Notes: generated by a model from the letters alone, not told the origin. Counted from the stretch's first letter, positions 10,708 to 20,883 are shown. The stretch: DNA of 64,000 nt from Bryobacterales bacterium (GCA_016721425.1 JADKID010000039.1:51122-115121); one strand, 5' to 3'. Translations and numbers: made by a program.

Positions 10708-11951
10708 GGGAGAACGGCCTCGCGAATCTGATCCCGCATCAGATTCTGCTGCTCCCCGCTGACCATGTTCTTCAGCGCGTAGACCCCCGCCGCAATCTCG
10801 TTATCCCCGAGAATCAGTGCGAACCGCGCCCCCAGCTTATTCGCCGTCTCCAGAGCCCGCTTGAGCTTGCGGTCCGTCGATAGTTCCACCACGCACCCTG
10901 CTCGCCGCAGATCCCGCGCCAGCAGCGCCGCATGGTGCAGCGCCGCATCGCCCATCGGCACCAGAAACACGTCCAGAGGCGTCAGCGATGCCGCGTCCAG
11001 GCTCTCCTCGATCGACATCACCAGTCGGTCCTCGCCGATGGAGAACCCGATCCCCGGCGCCGAGACTCGCGAGCCCAGAGACTCCGCCAGCCCGTCATAG
11101 CGCCCGCCGCCCAGGATCGAATTTTGCGCGCCCAGCGCTCCGTGCGTCACCTCGAACGTGGTCCGCGTGTAGTAATCCAACCCGCGCACCAGCCGCGGCC
11201 GGATCTCGTAAGTAATCCCGCGCGCGTCCAGCAACTCCTTCACCGTCGCAAAGTGCGCCGCGCACTCCGCGCACAGATGATCCAGGATCGAGGGCAGCGC
11301 GTCGATCGTCGGCTGATCCTCCGGCACCTTGCAGTCCAGCACGCGCAGGGCATTGGTGTCGGCCCGCCGCTGGCAGTCCTCGCACATTGTCCCCTTCACG
11401 GTCTGTAACTGATCCCGCAGCGCCTGCACGAAACCCGGCCGGCACTTCGGGCACCCCACCGAGTTGATGATCAGGTGTGCCGACTGCACGCCGCAGCGCT
11501 CCAGCACCTCCAGCACCATCTCAATCACTTCCGCATCCACCACCGGCGATTCGGACCCGATCACCTCCGCGCCGATCTGCGCAAACTGGCGATAGCGCCC
11601 CTTCTGCGGCCGCTCCCGCCGGAACATCGGCCCCATGTAGTACAGCTTCCTCAGCCCGGGGATCTGGTCCAGCCGGTGCTCGATATACGCCCGAATCACG
11701 GAAGCCGTATTCTCCGGCCGCAAAGTGATGGACGCCCCGTCGCGGTCGTCCCACGTGTACATCTCTTTCGAGACGATGTCTGTCTCTTCACCCACGCCGC
11801 GCGCAAACAGCTCCGTCGATTCGAAGATCGGCGTGCGGATCTCCTGATAGCGGAAAGACCGGAAGACCTCGCGGGCGCGAGCCTCCACATGGTTCCAGAC
11901 AGCCGAGGACGGCGGCAGAATGTCTCTTGTGCCACGAACAGCTTTAATCAT
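10701..11951 (-). CDS. hisS: Histidyl-tRNA synthetase
   Basis: Class II aminoacyl-tRNA synthetase that charges tRNA-His in the cytoplasm. The 416-residue protein starts MIKAVRGTRDILPP, the usual HisS opening. Motif 2 is YYMGPMFRRERPQKGRYRQF (about residues 105-124) and the histidine-binding signature LVRGLDYYTRTTFEVTHG is near residue 260; motif 3 is the GIGFSIGEDRL segment. The C-terminal anticodon-binding domain begins near LDVFLVPMGDAALHHA. Length matches bacterial HisS. A CPKCRPGF and C..C pattern around residues 170-200 (GCPKC, CEDC, CAEC) suggests a small metal-binding insertion. It follows the gamma-carbonic anhydrase gene by 12 bases and is probably co-transcribed with it. Confidence 0.97.
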   Translation of the reverse strand: MIKAVRGTRDILPPSSAVWNHVEARAREVFRSFRYQEIRTPIFESTELFARGVGEETDIVSKEMYTWDDRDGASITLRPENTASVIRAYIEHRLDQIPGLRKLYYMGPMFRRERPQKGRYRQFAQIGAEVIGSESPVVDAEVIEMVLEVLERCGVQSAHLIINSVGCPKCRPGFVQALRDQLQTVKGTMCEDCQRRADTNALRVLDCKVPEDQPTIDALPSILDHLCAECAAHFATVKELLDARGITYEIRPRLVRGLDYYTRTTFEVTHGALGAQNSILGGGRYDGLAESLGSRVSAPGIGFSIGEDRLVMSIEESLDAASLTPLDVFLVPMGDAALHHAALLARDLRRAGCVVELSTDRKLKRALETANKLGARFALILGDNEIAAGVYALKNMVSGEQQNLMRDQIREAVLPH

Positions 11952-11963
11952 TGTTGTTTCGGC

Positions 11964-12482
11964 CTAGTGCGCGGCTTCGTCGCGGAAATCCTGCCGGTAG
12001 CGGATGTACCGCTGGGCGTTCTCCGCAAACCGCGCCTTCTCTTCCGGCGTCACCTGCCGCCGCACCTTCGCCGGCGTGCCCATCACCATGGAATCCGGCG
12101 GGATCTCCATCCCCTCCGGCACCAGCGCTCCGGCCGCGATCACCGATCCGTGGCCCACCCGCGCGCCATTCAGCACAATCGCGCCGATCCCCACCAGCAC
12201 GTCGTCCTCAATCACGCACCCGTGCAGGCACGCCATGTGCCCCACCGTCACGCGATTGCCCAGGATCACCGGATACTTATCCAGTTCGCCGTGCAGCACG
12301 GAGCCGTCCTGAATGTTGGTCTCGTCGCCGATGACGATGCGGTTCACGTCCCCGCGCGCCACCGCGCTGGGCCAGATGGAGGAGCGTTCGCCGAACGTGA
12401 CGTCACCGATAACGGTGGCCGCCTGATCAATGTACGCCGAGGGCGCAACTTTGGGATAGACCCCGCGATAAGGACGAATCAT
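11964..12482 (-). CDS. Gamma-carbonic anhydrase family protein (left-handed beta-helix)
   Basis: Trimeric hexapeptide-repeat protein of the YrdA/PaaY/gamma-carbonic anhydrase family; the reference activity is reversible CO2 hydration, but many members have unknown substrates. The 172-residue product shows the repeating [LIV]Gxxxx hexapeptides from about residue 20 to 130 (VIGDVTFGERSSIW, VIGDETNIQDGSVLH, VTVGHMACLHGC, VLVGIGAIVLNGARVG). The three zinc-ligand histidines of the family can be assigned to His64, His82 and His87, and the QDGSVLHG segment is intact, so metal binding is likely. It is the first gene of a short operon with hisS; that linkage gives no functional clue. Confidence 0.9.
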   Translation of the reverse strand: MIRPYRGVYPKVAPSAYIDQAATVIGDVTFGERSSIWPSAVARGDVNRIVIGDETNIQDGSVLHGELDKYPVILGNRVTVGHMACLHGCVIEDDVLVGIGAIVLNGARVGHGSVIAAGALVPEGMEIPPDSMVMGTPAKVRRQVTPEEKARFAENAQRYIRYRQDFRDEAAH

Positions 12483-12527
12483 AGGTGTTTCCGCTGGAAA
12501 CTACCATGGTATCAGAGGGCCGCCACG

Positions 12528-15029
12528 CTACTCGTACCGCAGCGCCACCGTCGGGCTCACCCGCGTCGCCCGCCGCGCCGGCAAATACCCGGCCGCCAGC
12601 GCCGCTAGCGCCAGGGCCGCAATCGCCGCCACCACCACCGTTGCGTCGTACGCCTTCACGCCAAACAACTGCGCCTCTGCCAATCGCGCCAGCGCCAGCG
12701 CCGCCGGCACGCCCACCACAACGCCAATCGCCAGAATTAGCCCTACTTCCCGCAGCACCAGCCCCCGGATATCGCCGGAGCCCGCGCCCAGCGCCATCCG
12801 GATCCCGATCTCCCTCGTCCGCCGCGCCACCCCAAAGGCCATCACTCCATACAACCCCAGCATCGCCAGCAAGGTCGCCAGCACCGCGAACGCCGACGCC
12901 AGTTGCAGCACCATCCTGTCGCTGCGGATGTTCCGCCGCACCTGCTCCTCCATCGTCCGCAATCCCTCCACCGGCAGATTCGGATCGATCGACGTCATCA
13001 CGCGCCGGATCTGCTTCGAGACATGCTCCGGCGATTGCGTCGAGCGCACGTAAAACGACACAGACCCGATATCCTCGCCCTGCCGGTACGGCAGGAAATA
13101 CACCTTGGGCGGCGTCTGTTTCACGCTGGAGTACTTACTGTCCCGCACCACCCCGACAATCTCCATCCACGCCGATTTGTCACTCCCCACTCGGAACTTC
13201 CGCCCAATCGGATTGGCAGTCCCGAAGAAGTGCTTCGCCCAGGTCTGGTTCACCAGCGCCACCTTTGGCGCGGCCAGCGTATCGTTCGCCGAAAACTCCC
13301 GGCCGCTCATCAGGGGCACCCCCATGCGGCCGAAGAAGCCAGCTCCCACCACGTTAAACATCGAGTGCGATTCTCCGGTTTTACCATCGCCCCGGAATCC
13401 CTCCACCACAATGCCATTGCCCCAGTTGCTGCCGGAAAGCAGAGGCACCATGGAAACAGTCACGCCCGTCACACCCGGGATCGCGCTCAACTCCTCTTCG
13501 GCCCGCTCAAACAGGCTGCGGCACCGGTCAAACTTGTAGTTGCTCAGCTCCGGCGACAGCCCAAAGGTCAGCAAGTTCTCGGTCCTGACGCCCAGGTCCT
13601 CCTTCATCAGGTTCACCAGGCTCCGCAGGAACAGCCCCATCGGGATCAGCAGCAGCAGCGAGATCGCCACCTGCCCTGTCACCAGCGCTTGCCGCGCGCG
13701 AACGCCGCCCCGGCTGGCCGACGAGTTATTGGAATCCTCTTTCATCGTCGTCGCCGCCGACCCGCGCGCCGCCGACCATGCCGGATACAGCCCGAACAGC
13801 AGCCCCGTCAGCAGCGTCACTCCCACCGCAAACGCCAGCACCAGCGGATCCAGTTGCGAAGTGATGCCATAGCCCGGAGTCTCGTCCTGCGACATCATCG
13901 ATACCAGCAGATCCAGCGCCCACGATCCCACCAGCAGCCCCGCCACTCCGCCCGCCGCCGCCAGCAGCATCGCCTCCACCAGCAATTGCTTCATGATCCG
14001 TCCGCTGCTGGCCCCCAGCGCCACTCGGATCGATAGTTCCCGCCCCCGCTGCGCCGCGCGCGCCAGTAGCAGATTGGCCGCGTTGGCCGCCGCAATCAGC
14101 AGCACCAACCCTGTGCACACAAACAGCAGGATCATCGGCGCCTTCATCTGCTCCCGCTGCTTGCTCTGCCCCAACGCGCCGGGCTGCAGCTTCAGCCGAG
14201 ACGCCCGAAACCGCGTCAGATAGTCGGCATTCCTGTCCTTTACCGTCAGCGCCTGCTCGGCCACCAGCCCGCCGTACACGCCGTTGATCGCACTCTCCGC
14301 CTGCGCCGCCGTCGCGCCCGCCGGCATGCGCCCGAATACGTAAACCCAATAGTCGTCGTAACGATCCGTGCCGTCCCAACCCGGCGTCATCTTCGGCTTG
14401 AACACCATCGGCAGGTACACGTCCGGCTCGTCGTTCAACGTCATCCCCACGAAACTCCGCGGCGCCACGCCCACCACCGTGAACACGCTCCCGTTGATCC
14501 GTAACGGCTGATTCAGCACATCGCTCCGCCCGCCCAGCCGGTTCAGCCAATACCCGTAACTCAACACCGCCACCGTTTGACCGGCCCCCTCATCGTCAGC
14601 CGGCGCCAGCAGCCGCCCCATCAGAGGCTGCACGCCCAGCAGGGTGAAGAACTGCCCCGATACGATATTGACCGACCCATCCGTAGTCTTTGCCTGATAC
14701 GCGATGTTGGCGCCCAGCAGCCGGTGCCCCGCCAGGCCTTGCAGCCCCGAGGAGTTCTTCTCCAACTGCCGGAACATCTTGTAGCTGAAGATCGAGTCTT
14801 CATCGCCGGCATTGTTCGTCGCGCTTCGGCCGCTCTTGAATTCCGCCGGTGAAGTCAGCAGAACCAGCTCTTGCGGGTTGGCTACCGGCAGACTCCGCAG
14901 TAGCGCCTGGTGCAGCAGCGAGAAGATCGCCGTGTTCGCCCCAATGCCCAGAGCCAGGGAGAAGATCACCACCAGACTCACGACCGGTGTCCTGGCCAAA
15001 GCGCGCAATGCGTAGCGTACCGAGTTCAT
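12528..15029 (-). CDS. ABC transporter permease, ADOP family (duplicated orphan permease)
   Basis: MacB/FtsX-like permease of the acidobacterial duplicated orphan permease type: two copies of periplasmic core plus FtsX domain in one chain and no cognate ATPase next door. The N-terminus (SVRYALRALARTPVVS, FSLALGIGANTAIFSLL) is characteristic. The first core domain spans about 50-270, the first FtsX triple helix about 300-440 (IRVALGASSGRIMKQLLVE, WALDLLVSMMSQDE), the second core about 470-680, and the second FtsX block the end (GIRMALGAGSGDIRGLVLRE, LPARRATRVSPTVALRYE). I chose ATG 15029 (833 aa); a TTG at 15080 would add 17 residues not expected in the family. Substrate unknown. Confidence 0.9.
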   Translation of the reverse strand: MNSVRYALRALARTPVVSLVVIFSLALGIGANTAIFSLLHQALLRSLPVANPQELVLLTSPAEFKSGRSATNNAGDEDSIFSYKMFRQLEKNSSGLQGLAGHRLLGANIAYQAKTTDGSVNIVSGQFFTLLGVQPLMGRLLAPADDEGAGQTVAVLSYGYWLNRLGGRSDVLNQPLRINGSVFTVVGVAPRSFVGMTLNDEPDVYLPMVFKPKMTPGWDGTDRYDDYWVYVFGRMPAGATAAQAESAINGVYGGLVAEQALTVKDRNADYLTRFRASRLKLQPGALGQSKQREQMKAPMILLFVCTGLVLLIAAANAANLLLARAAQRGRELSIRVALGASSGRIMKQLLVEAMLLAAAGGVAGLLVGSWALDLLVSMMSQDETPGYGITSQLDPLVLAFAVGVTLLTGLLFGLYPAWSAARGSAATTMKEDSNNSSASRGGVRARQALVTGQVAISLLLLIPMGLFLRSLVNLMKEDLGVRTENLLTFGLSPELSNYKFDRCRSLFERAEEELSAIPGVTGVTVSMVPLLSGSNWGNGIVVEGFRGDGKTGESHSMFNVVGAGFFGRMGVPLMSGREFSANDTLAAPKVALVNQTWAKHFFGTANPIGRKFRVGSDKSAWMEIVGVVRDSKYSSVKQTPPKVYFLPYRQGEDIGSVSFYVRSTQSPEHVSKQIRRVMTSIDPNLPVEGLRTMEEQVRRNIRSDRMVLQLASAFAVLATLLAMLGLYGVMAFGVARRTREIGIRMALGAGSGDIRGLVLREVGLILAIGVVVGVPAALALARLAEAQLFGVKAYDATVVVAAIAALALAALAAGYLPARRATRVSPTVALRYE

Positions 15030-15191
15030 GGACACTGTCACTCGCAACTCCCGCGCCACTCCGTATACACTTGAAAACAAAATCCATCACCCCCGCCGCT
15101 TCCTCCGCCTGCTCTCCAAAACAGAAACCGCCCGTGCCATTTTCGAACACTTCCTGCGCCCGCCGCGCCACTCGGCACTACAATTTAGGAT

Positions 15192-17219
15192 ATGGATCTC
15201 CGTCTACCAGCGTTGCTGACCCTGCTCACCTGCTTGGCCGCACCCGCCCAGAAACTCCCCTTTACCGCCGCAGAAATGCTCAAGCTCAAGCGCGTCTCCG
15301 AGCCCGCCCTCGCCCCTGATGGCCGCGCCGTCGTCTTCACCGTTGGCGTCGTCGATGTCGAGGCCAACTCCCAGGACCGCCAACTCTACAGCACCCCCCT
15401 CACCGGCGGCGCGCCCCGCAAGATCACCGCCGAGGGCCGCAACACCGGCGCCCGCTTCTCGCCCGATTCCAAGCAGATCGCCTTCCTCTCTACTCGCGGC
15501 GGCTCCTCCCAGATCTGGATCATGGATGCCGATGGGACAAATCCCCGCCAGCTCACACGCCTCTCCACCGAGGCCGACGGAGTCCTCTGGACCGGCGACG
15601 GCGCCAACCTCCTCTTCACCTCCAGCGTCTTCCCCGAGTGCAACGCCGATGACGCCTGCAATCAGAAGCTCCTCGATGCCGAATCCAAGAACAAGGTAAA
15701 AGCCAAGGTCTACACTTCCCTGCTCTACCGCCACTGGACCGAGTGGCGCGGCAAGCGCGTGAAGCACCTCATGGCCATTCCCGCCGCCGGGGGCAAGGTC
15801 ACAGACCTCACCGCCGGCTCCAAGTTCGACGTCCCGCCCTTCTCCCTCGGCGGTAGCGGCAACTACGCCTCCTCCCCCGACGGCAAGGAGGTCTGCTACG
15901 TCGCCAACCTTGATGAAAACCAGGCCACCAGCACCAATTGGGAGCTCTTCACAGTCCCCATCGAGGGCGGCGAGGCTAAGAAGGTATCCACCAGCCCCGG
16001 CGCCGACGCCGGCCCGCTCTACTCCCCCGACGGCAAATGGCTCGCCTGGCGCATGCAGGTCCGGCCCGGCTATGAAGCCGATCGCTGGCGCCTTGTCGTC
16101 ATGGAGCGCGAGTCCGGCAAGATCACCGTCCTCACCGAAAACCTCGATCGGCACGTCACCGGCTTCACTTGGCACCCCGATTCCAAACGCCTCGCCTTCA
16201 CCGTCGAGGACCGCGGCCGCCAGAATGCCCAGCTCATCCCCGTCACTGGCGGCGGCACACGCTCTCTCACTCAGGGCGCCACCCACGTCGACGATCTCCA
16301 GTTCACCACCGACGGCAAGACCATGGTCTACACCGAGGTCTCCGGCGCCTCACCCACCGAGATTTGGAGGGCCGGCAGCGCTGGCGGTACTACGCCGCTC
16401 GCCCGAATGAACGACGAGTTCCTCGCCGCACACGATCTCCGCAAGCTCGAGGACATCACCGTCACCGGCGCCGAGGGCGCCCCCGTCCACACCTATCTCC
16501 TCAAGCCGCCCGCCTTTGACCCTGCCGTGAAATACCCGGTCCTCTTCCTCATCCACGGCGGCCCCCAGGGAGCCTGGGGCGAGTCGTTCTCCTTCCGATG
16601 GAATCCGCAGGTCTTCGCCACCGCTGGTTTCCTCGTCGTCATGCCCAACCCCCGCGGCTCCACCGGCTACGGCTCGAAATTCACCGACGAGATCAACGCC
16701 GATTGGGGCGGCAAGGCCTACGAAGACATCATCGCCGTCGCCGATCATGTGGCCAAACTGCCCTACGTAGACCCCGAACGCATGGCCGCCGCGGGCGGCA
16801 GCTACGGCGGCTACATGGTCAACTGGCTCCTCGGCCACACCGATCGCTTCAAGGCCCTCATCTCCCACGCCGGCGTCTACGACCTCGCCAGCATGGGCGG
16901 CGAAACCGAGGAACTCTGGTTCACCACCTGGGAGTTCAAGGGTCACCCCTGGCAATCCCCCGACATCTACGAGAAATGGTCACCCTCCAGGAGCGCTGCC
17001 AATTTCAAGACCCCCACCCTCGTCATCCACGGCGAACTCGATTACCGCGTCCCCGTCGGCCAGGGCCTGCAACTCTTCACCGCGCTCCAGGCCCAGAAAG
17101 TGCCCTCCAAGATGATCCTCTTCCCCGATGAGGGCCACTGGGTGCTGAAGCCCCAGAACTCGCTCCTCTGGTATCAGAGCTTCCTCGATTGGGTTGAGGA
17201 GTGGACCAAGAAGAAGTAG
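15192..17219 (+). CDS. S9 family prolyl oligopeptidase-like serine peptidase, exported
   Basis: Serine peptidase of the acylaminoacyl-peptidase/prolyl oligopeptidase clan. The 675-residue protein begins with a signal peptide (LPALLTLLTCLAAPAQ), then a seven-bladed beta-propeller of PD40/TolB-like repeats (RFSPDSKQIAFLSTRGG, LYSPDGKWLAWRM, WHPDSKRLAFTVED) up to about residue 400, then an alpha/beta-hydrolase domain with oxyanion segment LIHGGPQGAWG. The catalytic triad can be assigned to Ser537 in GGSYGGYMVNW, Asp617 in ELDYRVP and His649 in DEGHW. It is therefore likely active, degrading oligopeptides in the periplasm or outside. It stands alone, divergent from the ADOP permease, and ends just before a bidirectional hairpin. 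Confidence 0.93.
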   Translation: MDLRLPALLTLLTCLAAPAQKLPFTAAEMLKLKRVSEPALAPDGRAVVFTVGVVDVEANSQDRQLYSTPLTGGAPRKITAEGRNTGARFSPDSKQIAFLSTRGGSSQIWIMDADGTNPRQLTRLSTEADGVLWTGDGANLLFTSSVFPECNADDACNQKLLDAESKNKVKAKVYTSLLYRHWTEWRGKRVKHLMAIPAAGGKVTDLTAGSKFDVPPFSLGGSGNYASSPDGKEVCYVANLDENQATSTNWELFTVPIEGGEAKKVSTSPGADAGPLYSPDGKWLAWRMQVRPGYEADRWRLVVMERESGKITVLTENLDRHVTGFTWHPDSKRLAFTVEDRGRQNAQLIPVTGGGTRSLTQGATHVDDLQFTTDGKTMVYTEVSGASPTEIWRAGSAGGTTPLARMNDEFLAAHDLRKLEDITVTGAEGAPVHTYLLKPPAFDPAVKYPVLFLIHGGPQGAWGESFSFRWNPQVFATAGFLVVMPNPRGSTGYGSKFTDEINADWGGKAYEDIIAVADHVAKLPYVDPERMAAAGGSYGGYMVNWLLGHTDRFKALISHAGVYDLASMGGETEELWFTTWEFKGHPWQSPDIYEKWSPSRSAANFKTPTLVIHGELDYRVPVGQGLQLFTALQAQKVPSKMILFPDEGHWVLKPQNSLLWYQSFLDWVEEWTKKK

Positions 17220-17248
17220 CCGCCGCGCTACTCCCTCTGAACGGGAAA

Positions 17249-17292
17249 AAGCGCCTGGGGCCGTCCATTGCCGGACCGCCCCAGGCGCTTTC
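17249..17292. terminator. Bidirectional intrinsic terminator between convergent genes
   Basis: A long inverted repeat: AAAGCGCCTGGGGC (17249-17262) pairs perfectly with GCCCCAGGCGCTTT (17279-17292), with four further pairs inside around one mismatch and a 6-base loop. On the plus strand it is followed by TTTCTTGTTG, and on the minus strand the complement gives a T-rich stretch after the stem. It lies between the stop of the S9 peptidase (17219) and the stop of the convergent gene at 17316, so it can end transcripts from both sides. Confidence 0.85.
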
Positions 17293-17315
17293 TTGTTGTC
17301 AGACCCGGTCGAGCC

Positions 17316-20300
17316 CTACTGCTTCTCGCCGAAACTCTTCGGCTCGATGTTCACCGTCACGCCGTATACGGCGCCATCAGCGCTGGTAAACAGCAGTTCA
17401 TGAGTGCCCAGGAATCCGGGACCCAGGTGCCAGTAGAAGGCCCCGTTGGTATTGTCCAGCGTCGAGCCCACCGGCAGCGGTTGCAGCCCGCCGTTGATCA
17501 CGTGCGCGCCCGTCCACTCGCCATCCGGCAGGTCGATCACCAAACGGTCCAGTTCCTGCGCCGTTCTTACCTGCGGCACGGCCATCCGCTGCGGCCGCGG
17601 CCGGGCCGCCCGCGTCTCTACCAAAGGATCCGATCCGCTTGCCGCCGGCGGCATCGGATTGGCGATCCCGGCGGACAGTCCGTTCTCCACGAAGAAGTAC
17701 CGGCTCCCAATTCCATCGACGTTGCCCACATCGTCAATGGCAACCCAGAAGATGCTGTGCATCGCGTTCGACAACAGCGACGTATCCAGACTGAAATTGG
17801 CGCCTGGCCCCGAACTGTTGCGATAGTTGGGGAACAACCCCTGCACGTCGGGCCGGGCTTGGCCGTACGATACCTTGCCAACCACCGCCCCATCGACGTA
17901 AACGGTAATATTCACCGGCGATGCCACCATGATGTTCGGCTGCGGCGTCATCACCCACCCGGAGTTGCTGGTCACACCCACCGCGCTGCCGCCCTGTCCA
18001 GGTGTGTCAACGGCGCCGAATGGCAACTTGGAGGCCGCATTGTTCAGGGTGATTACCTTCGAACCCAGGGTCGTGTTATGGCCCTCAATGTCCGTCGCGA
18101 TCGCCCAAAGCTTGATCGTCCCGTTACCAGTAGGTCCGCTGAGGGCCGGAATAGCGTTCGTCAGCATCAGGTAGCCCCAGCCGCCGCGGTAGTTGTACGG
18201 CAGCGTGGGATTCAGTCCTTCAATGTCAGATCGGGCGTTCGACACAAAGGTCGCAATGCCAATGTAAACCAGCCCATTGGGCTGCACGCCTTCATTGCCG
18301 ATCTTGTCCCGGTAGATCAAAACCTGGTTCACGTAAATATCGTCTATCGCCCAACCCGTCACGGCGATGCTACCCGATATGTTCGTCGCGTTGTTGTTTG
18401 GCGTATCGAAGGAGCCGCTTGGCGCAGTGGGAGCCACCACGCGGGTGAGATAGACCGCCGTGGACGCCGTTTTGGGCGTCGCCGTCGGCGCGGAGAAGGT
18501 CACTGCTCCAACAGCCGTGCCGGACGGAGGCAGGAGAGCCGGGTTGATCGAGACCGTCACGCGGGTCGCGCCCGTGCCAAACGCGGGCGTCACCGTGAGC
18601 CACGCCTGATTGACACTTGCCGTCCATGCGGCCGATCCGCCGCCAAAGCTCACGACAACATTCTGCGGAGGCGTCACCCAGGTTGCATTCGTACCCGCAA
18701 AGTTCAGCCGCGCCCGATCCACACTCAGCAACGCCGGCAGTACTGCCGCCGTGAAGTTGGATACCTGGCTCGCACTCATTCCGTTAAACGTTACGCTGGG
18801 AGGTGTAAAGGCATACCCCGCCAGCTTCGGCGTCAGCGTATACGTTCCGGTTGCCAACCCGCCCAGCACGTAGTTCCCGCTCCCGTTCGTCGTCGCCGTT
18901 TGAACCGCAGATCCGCTCAACGACAGATTCACGCCCGCCAGCGGATTCCCACCAAGCGTCACCTGCCCCGAAATCTGCAGGTTGCCAGCCGCGCCGGTAT
19001 TGGACTGATTCAGCGTCGCCGTCGCCAGGCCCGAAATGTCAATTGAGGCCGACCGGGCAATACCTGTGCCATTTGCCTGATAGCTCAGCGCCACGGAGCC
19101 GGGCCCTGTGTTGAAAGACGGTGAAGTGATCGACACAAACGGAGATCCCGTCGATACCAACCACTCGCAGTATGTCCCGGTCGTGACGTTGAACCCCGTG
19201 GTTCCAGCCGCACTCGAGACACCGATGGTCGATGGTACCGGCGTGTACGCGCATCCGCCCGTCGGCCGGTACGTCGTCGTTACCTGCATGTTGTTCCCGG
19301 ATGTCGCCACCTGCAACGACAGATTCGAGTTCGGATCATTCCAAACCGCGCCCGGCAACAACATGGCCGTGGTGAAATTGTTCGGCGCCGCCACCGGCTT
19401 GAAGTTCAACAAAAACGAGATGTTCGGATCATCCGAAGGGCGCTCATGGTAAATCAACACTCCCGATTCCAGCGTCGGCGCCCAGTTCTGTAACGTGGCG
19501 TCATAGCTACCCAGAAACCTCCGGTACTCCACCCAGAGCCATTCGTTGTAGCCCGTGCCGCGCCGGATTCTCAGCGCCTTCAGTCCTGAAGTAGGTGACG
19601 CCGCCGGCAATATCGTCCTCGTCAAGTTGGATTGCACGTTCTCTATCTCGGTGCCGACGAAGTACCAGCCGAAATTGAACTTCTGCCGCGAACTGACGTG
19701 GCCTAACGGGTAGACTCCCGGACTTGCGCCGTAGGAATGAAAGTCACCCATGATCGATTGGTCACCCTCGAGCTTATCTGTGCCTCCAGGACCAAAGGCG
19801 CCCAAAGCCGCCGCCCCGTAGTCCCTCGTGTACGACCAGCCGAGGCCCATGCCATTGCCAATCGCCTTCGCGCCAATGCTGACTCCAACGCCCGCGCCCA
19901 CCGGAGCGGTGGAGAGCAACTCCGCCGCAGCGAAAGACCACGACGCCGTCAGCGTCCCGCTACTCGCGGTCAACAGCGTCGCGCAACCATTCGAATACAC
20001 GCGAGTCGCGCAGGGTGTCGGCACGCCGGAAACGCCCCGCGGCGCAATCACGAGAATACGGGAGTAAAGCGTAAGGTCAGTGCTCGGATCAGCCAGGTTC
20101 AACGCGTTCCGGACCAGAGCATCGGTGGTCACGCATCCAGGCTCGGCAGCCAGGGTGAAAGGCCCAACGGTATCACTGGAAACCGATGCGCGCCCGCCCG
20201 ACACTTCCTGGAAGTACCCGTTCACCGTCGGCGGGGTCGCGCCCATCATGAAGTTCTGTACGTAAGTCGGCGTGATCGTCGGCGAAATCGAGACGGTCGG

Positions 20301-20711
20301 AGTGTTGACCAGAATCACCAGTGTCTTTTGCACGCCAATCGATGTGCACACCGGAGAACTGAGCGGACCGGGGCTCTGAATGGAAGCCGCTAGAATCTGG
20401 TCACCGATGCGGTAGCCCCGCACCGTGGCAGCAACACTGCAGCCAGCCTGCAAGGACTCCTCGGAGATCACCGGATACGAGACATCTCCAACTTGCAGCG
20501 TCGCCCGTGTCTCCAACTGCCCGCTGGCTGAATCAGCAAGCGTCAGGCTGTTGAGCGTACCGTGGAAGACCTCTGGCTCTTGCGACGCCAGTTGCCGCAA
20601 AGCGGCTCCCGGGTTGATTCTGACGAGGTCACTGATGGAAGTTGAACGATCGGGCGCCTGCGCAAAGGCAGCGAGGGCCGTGAATACCGTCACGAGTGCT
20701 GGGCGAAACAT
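17316..20711 (-). CDS. Secreted multi-domain protein with a catalytically dead M6-metalloprotease-like domain
   Basis: Large exported protein, 1131 residues, with a signal peptide (ALVTVFTALAAFAQA). Residues about 125-400 resemble the M6-like metalloprotease domain found in this lineage, including TRDYGAAALGAFGPGG, SIMGDFHSYG and SSRQKFNFGWY. The zinc motif HExGHxxGxxH is replaced: at 282-292 the residues are K, A, I, G, N, G, M, G, L, G, W, so all three His ligands and the Glu are missing. After that come a BACON-like module (about 495-580), a carboxypeptidase-regulatory-like beta sandwich (SGQVTLGGNPLAGVNLSLSG), a second BACON-like module (LSVDRARLNFAG) and Ig-like repeats to the end. It probably binds rather than cuts a substrate; function unknown. 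No neighbour on the same strand is coupled to it. Confidence 0.8.
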   Translation of the reverse strand: MFRPALVTVFTALAAFAQAPDRSTSISDLVRINPGAALRQLASQEPEVFHGTLNSLTLADSASGQLETRATLQVGDVSYPVISEESLQAGCSVAATVRGYRIGDQILAASIQSPGPLSSPVCTSIGVQKTLVILVNTPTVSISPTITPTYVQNFMMGATPPTVNGYFQEVSGGRASVSSDTVGPFTLAAEPGCVTTDALVRNALNLADPSTDLTLYSRILVIAPRGVSGVPTPCATRVYSNGCATLLTASSGTLTASWSFAAAELLSTAPVGAGVGVSIGAKAIGNGMGLGWSYTRDYGAAALGAFGPGGTDKLEGDQSIMGDFHSYGASPGVYPLGHVSSRQKFNFGWYFVGTEIENVQSNLTRTILPAASPTSGLKALRIRRGTGYNEWLWVEYRRFLGSYDATLQNWAPTLESGVLIYHERPSDDPNISFLLNFKPVAAPNNFTTAMLLPGAVWNDPNSNLSLQVATSGNNMQVTTTYRPTGGCAYTPVPSTIGVSSAAGTTGFNVTTGTYCEWLVSTGSPFVSITSPSFNTGPGSVALSYQANGTGIARSASIDISGLATATLNQSNTGAAGNLQISGQVTLGGNPLAGVNLSLSGSAVQTATTNGSGNYVLGGLATGTYTLTPKLAGYAFTPPSVTFNGMSASQVSNFTAAVLPALLSVDRARLNFAGTNATWVTPPQNVVVSFGGGSAAWTASVNQAWLTVTPAFGTGATRVTVSINPALLPPSGTAVGAVTFSAPTATPKTASTAVYLTRVVAPTAPSGSFDTPNNNATNISGSIAVTGWAIDDIYVNQVLIYRDKIGNEGVQPNGLVYIGIATFVSNARSDIEGLNPTLPYNYRGGWGYLMLTNAIPALSGPTGNGTIKLWAIATDIEGHNTTLGSKVITLNNAASKLPFGAVDTPGQGGSAVGVTSNSGWVMTPQPNIMVASPVNITVYVDGAVVGKVSYGQARPDVQGLFPNYRNSSGPGANFSLDTSLLSNAMHSIFWVAIDDVGNVDGIGSRYFFVENGLSAGIANPMPPAASGSDPLVETRAARPRPQRMAVPQVRTAQELDRLVIDLPDGEWTGAHVINGGLQPLPVGSTLDNTNGAFYWHLGPGFLGTHELLFTSADGAVYGVTVNIEPKSFGEKQ

Positions 20712-20883
20712 ACTTCATTAGAGTATTCCAGGATTAGAGAAGATTCACAACTCCCCATGCCCAACTCGCAACACTTCAACGCAACACCCTGCACCGGCGC
20801 CACCGTTTCTGCACCCAGACAACGGCTGGCAGCGCCGCCCGATCCCGGCGCCGCCAGCTACCCCACCCGGGCGGCACAACCAC

